Translations under genes and position numbers: made by a program | Assembly: GCA_030670005.1 (NCBI GenBank) | Contig: DAOVCL010000050.1 | Coordinates: forward strand, 1 to 10,790 | DNA from: Candidatus Zixiibacteriota bacterium | Lineage (GTDB): Bacteria > SM23-81 > DAOVCL01 | Reading direction: 5' to 3' | Length of the DNA: 10,790 nt | The notes under the pieces: generated by a model | The model's input: the letters and a program-made list of their open reading frames with translations, nothing else | Database searches by the model: none | Told to the model about the DNA's origin: nothing | Shown: piece after piece, positions 1 through 6,133 of the stretch | Position numbering within the stretch: position 1 is the stretch's first letter | Layout of the letters: every line of letters begins with the position of its first letter

Positions 1-204
1 TCCCTGGAAAAGATGCCCGCTTCGGCGGTGAGGTCGGTTAAAGTAGACTGTGTAGGCCGTCTTCAGCCACTGCATCGCCATTCCGAGATTTCCTTTCGGG
101 GTTTCAATCTCAAGGTGATAATAATTGGGCATTAAGCAGACAGCATGCACCAGCAGGCCGAATCTTTCCACAGCATCTTCGAAGAACTTAGCTCCCTTGC
201 GGTC

Positions 205-353
205 GCTAACTTCTCCAGAGGGTCTCACCGACCCTATGGCGCTCCGCAATCCTCCGCTCGTTCGGATTGCTCCACTGTCACCCTTGAAGGGGGCATACCC
301 CCTTCAAACATCCCCCGACGTTTCGGAATTTCTTAGAAATTCCGAAACGCGCA
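205..353. repeat. Block of four successive stem-loops inserted in the transposase gene
   Basis: Four inverted repeats follow one another: AGGGTC/GACCCT (219-224 and 230-235, 5-nt loop), GCAATCC/GGATTGC (246-252 and 264-270, 11-nt loop), TTGAAGGGGG/CCCCCTTCAA (284-293 and 298-307, 4-nt loop), and a 14-bp palindrome at 319-349. The spacers between stem-loops are 10-13 nt. The block separates the two recognisable halves of the transposase and shifts their frame, so it looks like an insertion. It resembles a REP/BIME-type cluster, but I do not recognise the family. The outer limits are estimated from where transposase similarity stops; no target duplication is obvious. Confidence 0.6.
319..349. 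repeat. Perfect 14-bp-arm palindrome with TTA loop
   Basis: CGTTTCGGAATTTC (319-332) is followed by TTA and its exact reverse complement GAAATTCCGAAACG (336-349). On the - strand the loop is TAA, which supplies the premature stop of the transposase frame. It is the strongest stem in the block. There is no T-run on either side, so a terminator role is less likely than a mobile REP-like palindrome. Confidence 0.8.
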
Positions 354-528
354 CTGTAGCAGATATTGCCGATCACGGTCATCGCGAAAGATCGCCTGCC
401 GTTCGTTCCCTCGGTCTGTGAGGTGATAGAGCGCACCAGGCCATTCGATGCGCAGAGGTCTTGCCATAAATGAGTAGCCTCCAGAGACGATGGAGATCCT
501 GACAAACCATAACGGCTTGCCCACTACC

Positions 529-557
529 AGAATAATATAGCAGCCCAAGGATGTCAA
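529..557 (-). promoter_or_regulatory. Candidate sigma70-type promoter for the transposase remnant
   Basis: On the - strand, TTGACA (557-552) is a perfect -35 box, followed after 17 bp by TATTCT (534-529), which matches the -10 consensus at four of six positions. It lies about 60 bp upstream of the transposase ATG and points towards it. Prediction only. Confidence 0.35.
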
Positions 558-870
558 TATCTATTTCCTGAGGGTTGACCCCAATTCTCACCACAATCTC
601 CTTGACTTGTGAAAGCGGTGTTTAGATTTGGTGGAACAAAGATGGGTAAATCTCAAATTCCCACGGCGTATTTCGAGGTGGGATAGTCTTAAACCTCCCG
701 CAGGTTCCAAACCTGCGGGAGGTTGTTATTTGGATCTAATCCCCAAAGGAACCCTGTGTAGCAAATACTATGCCATCTCTCTCCCAATATAGCTAAATCC
801 CCATAAAGTCAAGGATTGCTTTTAGAAACTTCGGGGTTGAAATTTCTTTAAAAAAAATTACATTTTCCCC
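558..870. other. Non-coding region between the transposase remnant and the mra promoter
   Basis: No credible reading frame of either strand starts or ends in a gene-like way here. Apart from the strong hairpin at 692-724 listed separately, the content is a short weak inverted repeat, TCCCAC/GTGGGA (659-664 and 678-683), and an A/T-rich stretch at about 840-865 just upstream of the -35 box that could act as an UP-like element. I see no RNA gene. The segment nearest 558-600, with GGGGTCAACC on the - strand, may be the end of the transposase element. Confidence 0.5.
692..724. terminator. Perfect 15-bp-arm hairpin, terminator-like or dispersed repeat
   Basis: AACCTCCCGCAGGTT (692-706), a CCA loop, and the exact reverse complement AACCTGCGGGAGGTT (710-724) form a strong GC-rich stem. 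On the + strand it is followed by GTTATTTGG, only a weak T-rich tail. It sits about 145 bp upstream of the mra promoter and could insulate the operon from upstream transcription. Its perfect symmetry and minimal loop also fit a dispersed REP-like palindrome. I cannot decide between these from one copy. Confidence 0.6.
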
Positions 871-881
871 TTGACAGGGGA
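866..881. promoter_or_regulatory. Short dyad framing the -35 box
   Basis: TCCCC (866-870) and GGGGA (877-881) are inverted repeats that exactly flank the TTGACA -35 hexamer. A dyad centred on a -35 element can be a repressor operator, but the arms are only 5 bp and may be chance in sequence rich in C and G runs. Confidence 0.25.
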
Positions 882-899
882 GAATGGTAGTTGTAATAT
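871..899 (+). promoter_or_regulatory. Pmra: sigma70-type promoter of the dcw cluster
   Basis: TTGACA (871-876), a 17-bp spacer, and TAATAT (894-899) give a perfect -35 and a -10 matching TATAAT at four of six positions, at ideal spacing. Transcription should start near 905-908, some 40 nt upstream of the mraZ ATG, and run through the whole cluster. An A/T-rich stretch lies just upstream. This is the best promoter in the window and sits where Pmra is expected. Confidence 0.8.
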
Positions 900-904
900 A
901 GCTT

Positions 905-930
905 GTGGTGAGTAGTGGTGAATTTTGGCA
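905..930 (+). promoter_or_regulatory. Probable MraZ operator: three TGG boxes at 10-bp spacing
   Basis: GTGGTGA occurs at 905-911 and again at 915-921, and a third, weaker copy (TTGGCAC) at 925-931 keeps the phase, putting TGG at 906-908, 916-918 and 926-928. In E. coli MraZ binds direct TGGGN repeats separated by 5 nt, i.e. a 10-bp period, upstream of its own gene. The spacing here is identical and the core nearly so (TGGTG, TGGTG, TGGCA). The boxes begin at the predicted transcription start and end 18 bp before the mraZ ATG, which fits autorepression. Function is inferred. Confidence 0.65.
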
Positions 931-948
931 CGAAGGGGAGGATTTTTT

Positions 949-1431
949 ATGTCCAGATTTAGAGGAAAAAGCGAGTGTAAGCTTGACGAGAAGGGAAGAA
1001 TAATCATCCCGGCCAAATTCAGAAGGAACATATCCCCAGAGGCAGAGGAGACATTTGTCATTACCCGAGGAACCAGAGGATGCCTGTATGCCTACCCCTT
1101 AGATGAATGGGTAAAGATAGAGGAAAGTTTTGAGGAGATCCCTGAGAATCTGGAAAATAGTGAACTGAAAAGCTGCCTAAACGAATTCATGATTGAATCA
1201 AAGTATGATAGACAGGGAAGAACCAGCCTGAGCAAGGAACTCATTGAGATGGGTAAACTTAATAAAGATGTCCTCTTGATAGGGGTAGGAAGAATGATTG
1301 AGATATGGGATCCTCAGGTGAGAGAGGATGCAAGAAATAAAAATGATACCAGGGACGATGCGGAAAAGGAGATGGATCAAACATTCTTCCAGGCCATAAA
1401 TATTGCTAAGAACCCAACTCAAGGTGGATGA
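949..1431 (+). CDS. mraZ: Transcriptional regulator MraZ
   Basis: MraZ is a DNA-binding regulator with a double AbrB-like fold that forms ring-shaped oligomers and usually represses its own operon. The 160-residue product carries the duplicated fold: the first copy has LDEKGRIIIPAKF (residues 12-24), the second YDRQGRTSLSKEL (86-98), followed by DVLLIGVGRMIEIWDP (107-122), the family's characteristic end of domain two. The second box departs from the usual GRILIP. A charged, probably helical tail closes the protein. The start at 949 is chosen because AGGGGAGGA (934-942) sits 6 nt upstream and the protein then begins at the conserved FRG; an in-frame TTG at 925 lacks this support. It is the first gene after Pmra and the TGG boxes. 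Its end overlaps the rsmH start. The assignment is secure. Confidence 0.96.
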   Translation: MSRFRGKSECKLDEKGRIIIPAKFRRNISPEAEETFVITRGTRGCLYAYPLDEWVKIEESFEEIPENLENSELKSCLNEFMIESKYDRQGRTSLSKELIEMGKLNKDVLLIGVGRMIEIWDPQVREDARNKNDTRDDAEKEMDQTFFQAINIAKNPTQGG

Positions 1432-2308
1432 AATCACCACCTATCACCAATCAGTTCTTAAAGATGAGGTCTTAGAGCTTCTTTTAACCAATGAGAGGGG
1501 AAGTTATGTAGATTGCACCATAGGGGGGGGCGGACACGCCAGGGGAATTTTAGAGCATATCAAAGGGAGGCTGATCGGAATTGACTCAGACCAAGAGGCC
1601 CTTAACTACTCCCGGAGATCTTTAAGAGACTACTTCCCAAGGCTAACCCTCCTCCAGCTTAGGTTCGGCCAACTGAATAGGCTTCCCAAAATGGTTAAAG
1701 AGAGGAAATTCCAGGGCTTCTTCTTTGACTTAGGCCTCTCCTGGCATCAGATCAACTCTTCCCAAAGGGGGTTTAGCTACCTCGTTGATGGCCCTCTGGA
1801 TATGAGAATGGATCAGAGGGGAGGATTAACCGCCGAGGAAGTGGTCAACGAATACTCCAGGGCAAAACTTGCCCTCCTCCTCAGAGAATACGGGGAAGAG
1901 CCAAGGGCCACCAAGATAGCTCAGAGAATAGACCAAAAGAGGAGGAGGGGAAGAATTACCTCAACCCGGCAACTGGCCCACATTATAGCACCTATCTTCC
2001 CCCCATATGGTCGGATAAAGGGCCTCTCTCGCAGTTTCCAGGCGATAAGAATAGAGGTCAATGACGAGCTTAATCAGCTAAGAGAGGGCCTGAAAAAGGC
2101 CTGGAAAATCTTAGAAGTAGGGGGAAGGATCTGCGTCATTTCCTATCATTCATTGGAGGACAGAATGGTGAAAGAGACCTTTAAAGGACTACCAGGTGGA
2201 AAGATACTCACCAAGAAGGTAGTTCGGCCCTCCCCTGAGGAGACAAGGGCAAATCCCCGGGCCAGGGGAGCAAAGCTGAGGGCGGTGGAAAAAGCCCGTG
2301 CCGAATAG
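1424..2308 (+). CDS. rsmH: 16S rRNA (cytosine-1402 N4)-methyltransferase RsmH (MraW)
   Basis: RsmH uses S-adenosylmethionine to N4-methylate C1402 in the decoding centre of 16S rRNA and is almost always the second gene of dcw clusters. Numbered from GTG 1424 (294 aa), it shows HQSVLKDEV (8-16), SAM motif I DCTIGGGGHA (30-39), the acidic IGIDSDQEAL (51-60), DLGLSWHQ (102-109) leading to RGFSYLVDGPLDMRMD (115-130), SFQAIRIEVNDEL (204-216), YHSLEDRMVK (241-250) and the C-terminal NPRARGAKLRAVE (287-299 region, ending near the stop). The family norm in the loop is DLGVSSxQLD, so LSWHQIN is a mild variant. Start: GTG 1424 overlaps the mraZ stop by 8 bp and gives the usual short lead before the conserved His; an in-frame TTG at 1403 is possible. 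Neither has a good Shine-Dalgarno site, suggesting translational coupling to mraZ. Confidence 0.95.
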   Translation: MDEITTYHQSVLKDEVLELLLTNERGSYVDCTIGGGGHARGILEHIKGRLIGIDSDQEALNYSRRSLRDYFPRLTLLQLRFGQLNRLPKMVKERKFQGFFFDLGLSWHQINSSQRGFSYLVDGPLDMRMDQRGGLTAEEVVNEYSRAKLALLLREYGEEPRATKIAQRIDQKRRRGRITSTRQLAHIIAPIFPPYGRIKGLSRSFQAIRIEVNDELNQLREGLKKAWKILEVGGRICVISYHSLEDRMVKETFKGLPGGKILTKKVVRPSPEETRANPRARGAKLRAVEKARAE

Positions 2309-2311
2309 ATT

Positions 2312-2632
2312 ATGAGTAGGGTGAAGGGAGGAAAGGGGTTCGTCCTCCTCCTTTTGATCGTAACCCTTTTGATTCTGGCTCATCTCTGGCAAAAGCTCTA
2401 CATCACCCAGCTCAGCCAAAGGATCCACTCTCTGCAGCAGACCAAGGGGAGGATAGAGGAGGAGAACAAACAACTCCTGGTCAGATGGGCTCAACTGTCC
2501 CATCCGCAAAAGATGGAGAGGATAGCCCAGAAGTGGGGGTTTTCCTATCCTTCTCCTCAAGATGTTGCCTTTTTGATTAGCTCCTCTCCAAAGGTGGGAC
2601 AGAGAATAACAGCCAATAAGAAAAGTAAATGA
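2312..2632 (+). CDS. ftsL: Cell division protein FtsL
   Basis: FtsL is a small bitopic divisome protein that, with FtsB and FtsQ, supports the FtsW-FtsI synthase. The 106-residue product has the expected layout: a short basic cytoplasmic end (MSRVKGGK), one membrane segment (about residues 9-25, FVLLLLIVTLLILAHLW), then a periplasmic heptad-like helix (about 28-62, ITQLSQRIHSLQQ onward) and the family's closing pattern SHPQKMERIAQKWGF (63-77). Sequence conservation in FtsL is low, so the call rests on architecture plus position between rsmH and ftsI. It begins 3 nt after the rsmH stop with no clear ribosome site, again suggesting coupling. A DivIC/FtsB-like protein would look similar, but the position favours FtsL. 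Confidence 0.87.
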   Translation: MSRVKGGKGFVLLLLIVTLLILAHLWQKLYITQLSQRIHSLQQTKGRIEEENKQLLVRWAQLSHPQKMERIAQKWGFSYPSPQDVAFLISSSPKVGQRITANKKSK

Positions 2633-2677
2633 GTTTCAAGAATTATTATACTTTGCACGGGCATAAATGACATTTCT

Positions 2678-2764
2678 TAACCGCAAAGCTCGCGAAGAAG
2701 ATGCAAAGGTTGGCAGAGAAAAACCTTTGCCCTCTCTGCGCCCTCTTGGTGGTCTCTGCGGTTA
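2678..2764. repeat. Nested inverted-repeat element in the ftsL-ftsI gap
   Basis: The outer arms TAACCGCAAAG (2678-2688) and CTCTGCGGTTA (2754-2764) pair at 10 of 11 positions. Inside, GCAAAGGTT (2703-2711) and AACCTTTGC (2722-2730) pair perfectly around a 10-nt loop. The interior is built of variants of TGCGCCCTCT/CTCTGCGG. Elements of this flavour (AACCGCAGAG...CTCTGCGGTTA) recur as dispersed non-coding repeats in many environmental bacterial genomes, as far as I recall. It makes up almost half of a 196-bp gap in an otherwise compact operon. No open frame; probably MITE-like. Confidence 0.65.
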
Positions 2765-2828
2765 GAAGAGATTATAAAGGGGTTCTCAATCATACCATTC
2801 CGACAGGGAACCATGTTGGAGAAGGAAG

Positions 2829-4685
2829 ATGCTCGGTAAACCTTATAATAAGAGATTGATTATCCTGGGGGCAATGGGTGGGGTCCTGTGGCTATTCCTC
2901 CTTTCTACCCTCTTTTCCATCCAGATCTTGCATCATCACAAATATCTAAGTAAGGCCCTCTGTCAGCAGGTGGTCAGGCTAAGGGGAGGAGGGGAAAGGG
3001 GAAAGATCTACGATAGGAACTTTCACCTCTTAGCCACCAACCTTGACCAGAGAAGATGGTATCCCTTAGGGTCCTCCCTCTGTCATGTGGTGGGCTTCTC
3101 CAATCTTGACGATGAGGGCCTGGAAGGGGAGGAGCTCTATTATGACCAATACCTGCGAGGAGACGGCGCAAGGTTGGTCCTTCTTACCGATGCCAAGGGA
3201 AACAGGTTCTCCCCTCCTGGCCTGCCAGCCCCCCCCAGGGGAGGAGAAAATCTTTGCTTAACTATTGATGCAGACTACCAACGCATCTGCCAGGAGGAAC
3301 TGAAGAGAGGGGTGGAGAGGACAGGGGCAAAAGGGGGGTCGGTGGTGATCATCTCCCCCACCTCGGGGGAGATATTGGCCATGGTAAACCTTCCCCTATA
3401 TGATCCCAACCTCCCTGAGAGATCCAAGCCCCAACAGAGGCGAAACAGGGCGATAACAGATCAGTTCGAACCAGGGTCCACATTTAAGTTGGTCACCGCA
3501 GCGGCGGCCTTGGAGGAGGGGATAATATCGCCCACGGATTCGATCTGGTGTGAAAAAGGATCCATACACATCGCCGGCACTCCCATCGGGGATAACGGAA
3601 AATTCCGCTGGTTGACCTTTGGGGAGGTGATAGAGAAATCAAGCAATGTAGGGGTAATAAAGGTGGCAAAGAAGGTGGGTAAGGACAATTTCTACAGATA
3701 CACCCGTTCCTTAGGCTTCGGCTCCCCCACAGGAGTTGACTTCCCTGGGGAGCCTGGGGGAACCTTGAGGAGCCCGGAGGAGTGGTCTGGCCTCTCCTTA
3801 GCTTCAATGTCCATAGGCCAGGAGGTCTCCGTCACTCCCCTTCAGTTGCTAAACGCCTACTGTTGTGTGGCCAACGATGGCCTCCTTATGCAACCCCACC
3901 TTCTTAAGACTACCCTTGACCAGAGGGGGAGGCTAATCAGGGAATATCCTCCCTCTCCCATCCGTCGAGCTATCTCTCCCTCCACCGCTCATCTGATCAC
4001 CGATCTCCTCGTCGGCGTAGTGGAGAGGGGAACCGGGAGAGAGGCAAAGATTGAGGGGATAAAGATGGCTGGGAAGACAGGGACCGCGCAGAAACCTGAC
4101 TCCGATAGCCAGGGATACTCCGAGGGCAAGCTGATCTCTTCTTTTGTCGGCTATCTTCCGGCGGCAAAGCCCAGGTGGGCGGGTCTGGTTGTCCTCGATG
4201 AACCTAAGAGGGACCACACAGGAAGCAAGGGAGCAGCACCAATCTTCAGGAGGATAATGGAGAAAATACTTTCCCGTGAAGGATTGCCTCAGAGGCGAAT
4301 CCTGCAAAGGAAGGATGAAGCCTACAGTTACGCGGTAGTCCCCAACCTCTTAAACTTGAACATCTCCCAGGGGCTGGCGATTCTTCAGTCACGGGACCTT
4401 ATCGGGGAGAAAGAAGGAACGGGAAAGCTAATCACCTCCCAGAGTCCCCTTCCTGGAAGCCTCATCCCCAAGGGGACAAAGGTTAAGCTAACCCTATCAT
4501 CCTCTCCCTCCCAGCTTATGCCTGACCTGAGGGGGATGAGTTTGAGAAGGGCGCTCTCCTTGCTCTCCGGCCGAAAACTCCAGATAGAGGTCGAGGGAGA
4601 GGGAAGGGTAACCGCACAGGATCCCCGGCCTGGCGAGAGTCTGGCTCAGGGGTTCAGATGCCATCTACTCTGCTCACCTCAATGA
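2829..4685 (+). CDS. ftsI: Septal peptidoglycan transpeptidase FtsI (class B PBP) with two PASTA domains and a shortened N-terminal module
   Basis: FtsI crosslinks septal peptidoglycan outside the membrane, with FtsW. The 618-residue product has one N-terminal membrane anchor (about 9-32), the dimerisation-module signature GERGKIYDRNFHLLAT (55-70), then YPLGSSLCHVVGF (78-90) and EGLEGEELYYDQYLRG (96-111). The transpeptidase domain (about 145-480) has all three active-site motifs: STFK (S217, K220), SSN (271-273) and KTGT (416-419). Two PASTA domains follow (about 503-557 and 563-615), as in SpoVD-type PBPs. Oddity: only about 8 residues lie between LLAT and the YPxG motif, where E. coli FtsI has about 80, so the intervening pedestal/anchor region is missing in frame. 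Nine cysteines are present. ATG 2829 is preceded by GGAG (2818-2821) at 7 nt. The end overlaps murE. Catalytic role is secure; the consequence of the gap is unknown. Confidence 0.94.
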   Translation: MLGKPYNKRLIILGAMGGVLWLFLLSTLFSIQILHHHKYLSKALCQQVVRLRGGGERGKIYDRNFHLLATNLDQRRWYPLGSSLCHVVGFSNLDDEGLEGEELYYDQYLRGDGARLVLLTDAKGNRFSPPGLPAPPRGGENLCLTIDADYQRICQEELKRGVERTGAKGGSVVIISPTSGEILAMVNLPLYDPNLPERSKPQQRRNRAITDQFEPGSTFKLVTAAAALEEGIISPTDSIWCEKGSIHIAGTPIGDNGKFRWLTFGEVIEKSSNVGVIKVAKKVGKDNFYRYTRSLGFGSPTGVDFPGEPGGTLRSPEEWSGLSLASMSIGQEVSVTPLQLLNAYCCVANDGLLMQPHLLKTTLDQRGRLIREYPPSPIRRAISPSTAHLITDLLVGVVERGTGREAKIEGIKMAGKTGTAQKPDSDSQGYSEGKLISSFVGYLPAAKPRWAGLVVLDEPKRDHTGSKGAAPIFRRIMEKILSREGLPQRRILQRKDEAYSYAVVPNLLNLNISQGLAILQSRDLIGEKEGTGKLITSQSPLPGSLIPKGTKVKLTLSSSPSQLMPDLRGMSLRRALSLLSGRKLQIEVEGEGRVTAQDPRPGESLAQGFRCHLLCSPQ

Positions 4686-6133
4686 GGACCCAGGAGCTCA
4701 TAGGGGCCCTCCCGCAGAAGGAGGTGCAAGGCCAATTGGGGGAGGAGACCAAGGGCATCTCCTATAACTCCCGTCTGCTCAACCCAGGTGAACTATTTGT
4801 GGCCCTGAGCGGAACAAGATCTGACGGACATCTCTACATCCCAGAGGTTTTTGAGAAAGGAGCGGTGGGAGCTGTCGTCGAGAGGAGGGTGGGAGATTTC
4901 CCCCAGATCCTGGTGCCGGATTCAAGGGCGGCTTTAGCCTTATTGGCCTGTAAGTGGTATGGAAACCCTTCCCAAGACCTGTGGATGGTGGGAATTACCG
5001 GCACTAACGGAAAGACGACTACCTCCCACTTAATAAAGTCTATCTGGGAGAAGGAGGGCAAGGAAAGTGGTCTGCTGGGAACCATTGGCTATGAGATAAG
5101 TGGAAAATATAGACAGGATGAGCTCACCACCCCACAATCCCTTGATCTACAAAGCATACTCCGGCAGATGGTAGAGCAGGGAACCGAGAGGGCCGTGATG
5201 GAGGTCTCCTCCCATGCCCTATCTTTGAAGAGGGTTCTGGGAACGAACTATGACCTGGCGGTCTTCACCAACCTCTCGCGGGATCACCTCGATTTCCATA
5301 GGGATATGGACTCCTATTTTCAGGCTAAATTAATCCTCTTCCAGGGGCTGAAGGCGGGGGCAATTGCCCTCTTGAACCTCGATGATCCCAAATCGGATCT
5401 CATCAGAAAGCAAACCAGGGCGAAGGTCTTGACCTACTCCCTCAGGGAGAAGACGGATATCTGGGCTAAAAGCTATTCACTCCAGTCCACAGGATCTGAA
5501 ACGGTGATCTCCACCCCCCAGGGAGAAATCCTCATAAAGAGCAAGCTTATAGGGAAAGCAAATCTCTACAACATCTTGGCCGCGGTGGGGGCCACCCTGG
5601 CCGGAGGAACCAAGCCGGAGGCCATAAGGGAAGGGGTGGATGATCTCCCATCAGTAAAGGGAAGGATGGAAGTAGTGGAAGGAAGGGGATTTAAAGTCCT
5701 GATAGATTACGCCCACACCCCGGATGCCCTGCAAAATCTCCTTGGCTCCCTGAGGGAGATAGCCGCAGGGAGGCTCATCCTCCTCTTCGGCTGCGGGGGA
5801 GACAGAGACAGGGGAAAGAGACCCCTTATGGGTCAGGTGGGATCAAGATTAGCCGATAGGCTTATCCTCACCTCGGACAATCCTCGCTGGGAGGATCCCA
5901 GGCGGATTATAGAGGAGATCGCCCAGGGGGTGAAGGGAGAACTTGAGATCATTGAGGAGAGGAGGGAAGCGATAAGGACGGCCTTGAAGCTGGCCAGAAA
6001 AGGGGATTGGGTGATTGTGGCGGGAAAGGGGCATGAGACCACGCAGCTTGTAAAGGATAAGGCTATTCCCTTTGATGATCGCAAGGTGGTAGAAGAGGAA
6101 CTGAAGGGCTTATGGAAGAAGTCTCCCTCATAG
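4658..6133 (+). CDS. murE: UDP-MurNAc-L-Ala-D-Glu:meso-diaminopimelate ligase MurE
   Basis: MurE is the cytoplasmic ATP-dependent ligase adding the third stem-peptide residue. Over 491 residues it shows the Mur N-terminal domain (NSRLLNPGELFVALSG), the P-loop ITGTNGKTTT (113-122), LTTPQSLDLQ (156-165), EVSSHALSL (182-190), FTNLSRDHLDFH (203-214), K224 at the position of the carbamylated lysine, IDYAHTPDAL (349-358), GCGGDRDRGKRPLM (378-391) and VAGKGHETTQ (454-463). SDNPRWEDP carries DNPR at 407-410, the signature of meso-DAP rather than lysine specificity. Start: ATG 4658 has AGGGG (4648-4652) 5 nt upstream and overlaps ftsI by 28 bp. The in-frame ATG at 4682 forms an ATGA overlap with the ftsI stop and aligns better with family N-termini but lacks a ribosome site. 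The gene overlaps murF by 22 bp. Confidence 0.96.
   Translation: MPSTLLTSMRTQELIGALPQKEVQGQLGEETKGISYNSRLLNPGELFVALSGTRSDGHLYIPEVFEKGAVGAVVERRVGDFPQILVPDSRAALALLACKWYGNPSQDLWMVGITGTNGKTTTSHLIKSIWEKEGKESGLLGTIGYEISGKYRQDELTTPQSLDLQSILRQMVEQGTERAVMEVSSHALSLKRVLGTNYDLAVFTNLSRDHLDFHRDMDSYFQAKLILFQGLKAGAIALLNLDDPKSDLIRKQTRAKVLTYSLREKTDIWAKSYSLQSTGSETVISTPQGEILIKSKLIGKANLYNILAAVGATLAGGTKPEAIREGVDDLPSVKGRMEVVEGRGFKVLIDYAHTPDALQNLLGSLREIAAGRLILLFGCGGDRDRGKRPLMGQVGSRLADRLILTSDNPRWEDPRRIIEEIAQGVKGELEIIEERREAIRTALKLARKGDWVIVAGKGHETTQLVKDKAIPFDDRKVVEEELKGLWKKSPS

Larger units (their letters stand above)
1..467 (-). pseudogene. REP-associated tyrosine transposase (RayT-like, Y1/IS200 family), disrupted and cut by the left edge
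   Basis: Read on the - strand from the ATG at 467, the product begins MARPLRIEWPGALYHLTDRG and continues NERQAIFRDDRDRQYLLQ, the typical N-terminus of RayT-type Y1 transposases. GGAGG (478-482 on this strand) lies 10 nt upstream of the ATG. The frame stops at 335-333. The family sequence resumes in another frame from about position 200 (KFFEDAVERFG, LVHAVCLMPNYYHLE, then NRPHRRSGHLFQG) and leaves the window at base 1. About 150 bp of stem-loop sequence separates the halves, so this is an interrupted, frameshifted copy. The HUH metal-binding motif, normally HYH after LMPN, reads YYH (first His to Tyr, codon at 121-123). The catalytic tyrosine would lie outside the window. In the family these enzymes nick and move REP palindromes; this copy should be inactive. 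Family assignment is firm; the exact break points are approximate. Confidence 0.85.

Noticed and set aside
205..353. The hairpin block read as a CRISPR array
   Set aside because: The four stem-loops differ in sequence and there are no identical direct repeats or uniform spacers.
125..421. Plus-strand open frames of 98 and 63 codons opposite the transposase remnant
   Set aside because: They lie opposite the disrupted transposase and its stem-loop block, without motifs or a ribosome site.
602..628. Possible promoter TTGACT with a 15-bp spacer and TAGATT upstream of mraZ
   Set aside because: Spacing is poor and a far better promoter lies at 871-899.
2189..2560. Antisense open frame of 123 codons opposite the rsmH/ftsL junction
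   Set aside because: It has no recognisable domain, its composition mirrors the sense genes, and it spans two well-supported CDSs. Shadow frame.
2647..2652. TATACT as a -10 box for ftsI
   Set aside because: No -35-like hexamer at 16-18 bp upstream, and a repeat element lies between it and ftsI.
3933..4307. Antisense open frame of 124 codons inside ftsI
   Set aside because: It lies wholly opposite the transpeptidase domain and shows no family features. Long antisense frames are expected from purine-rich coding strands.
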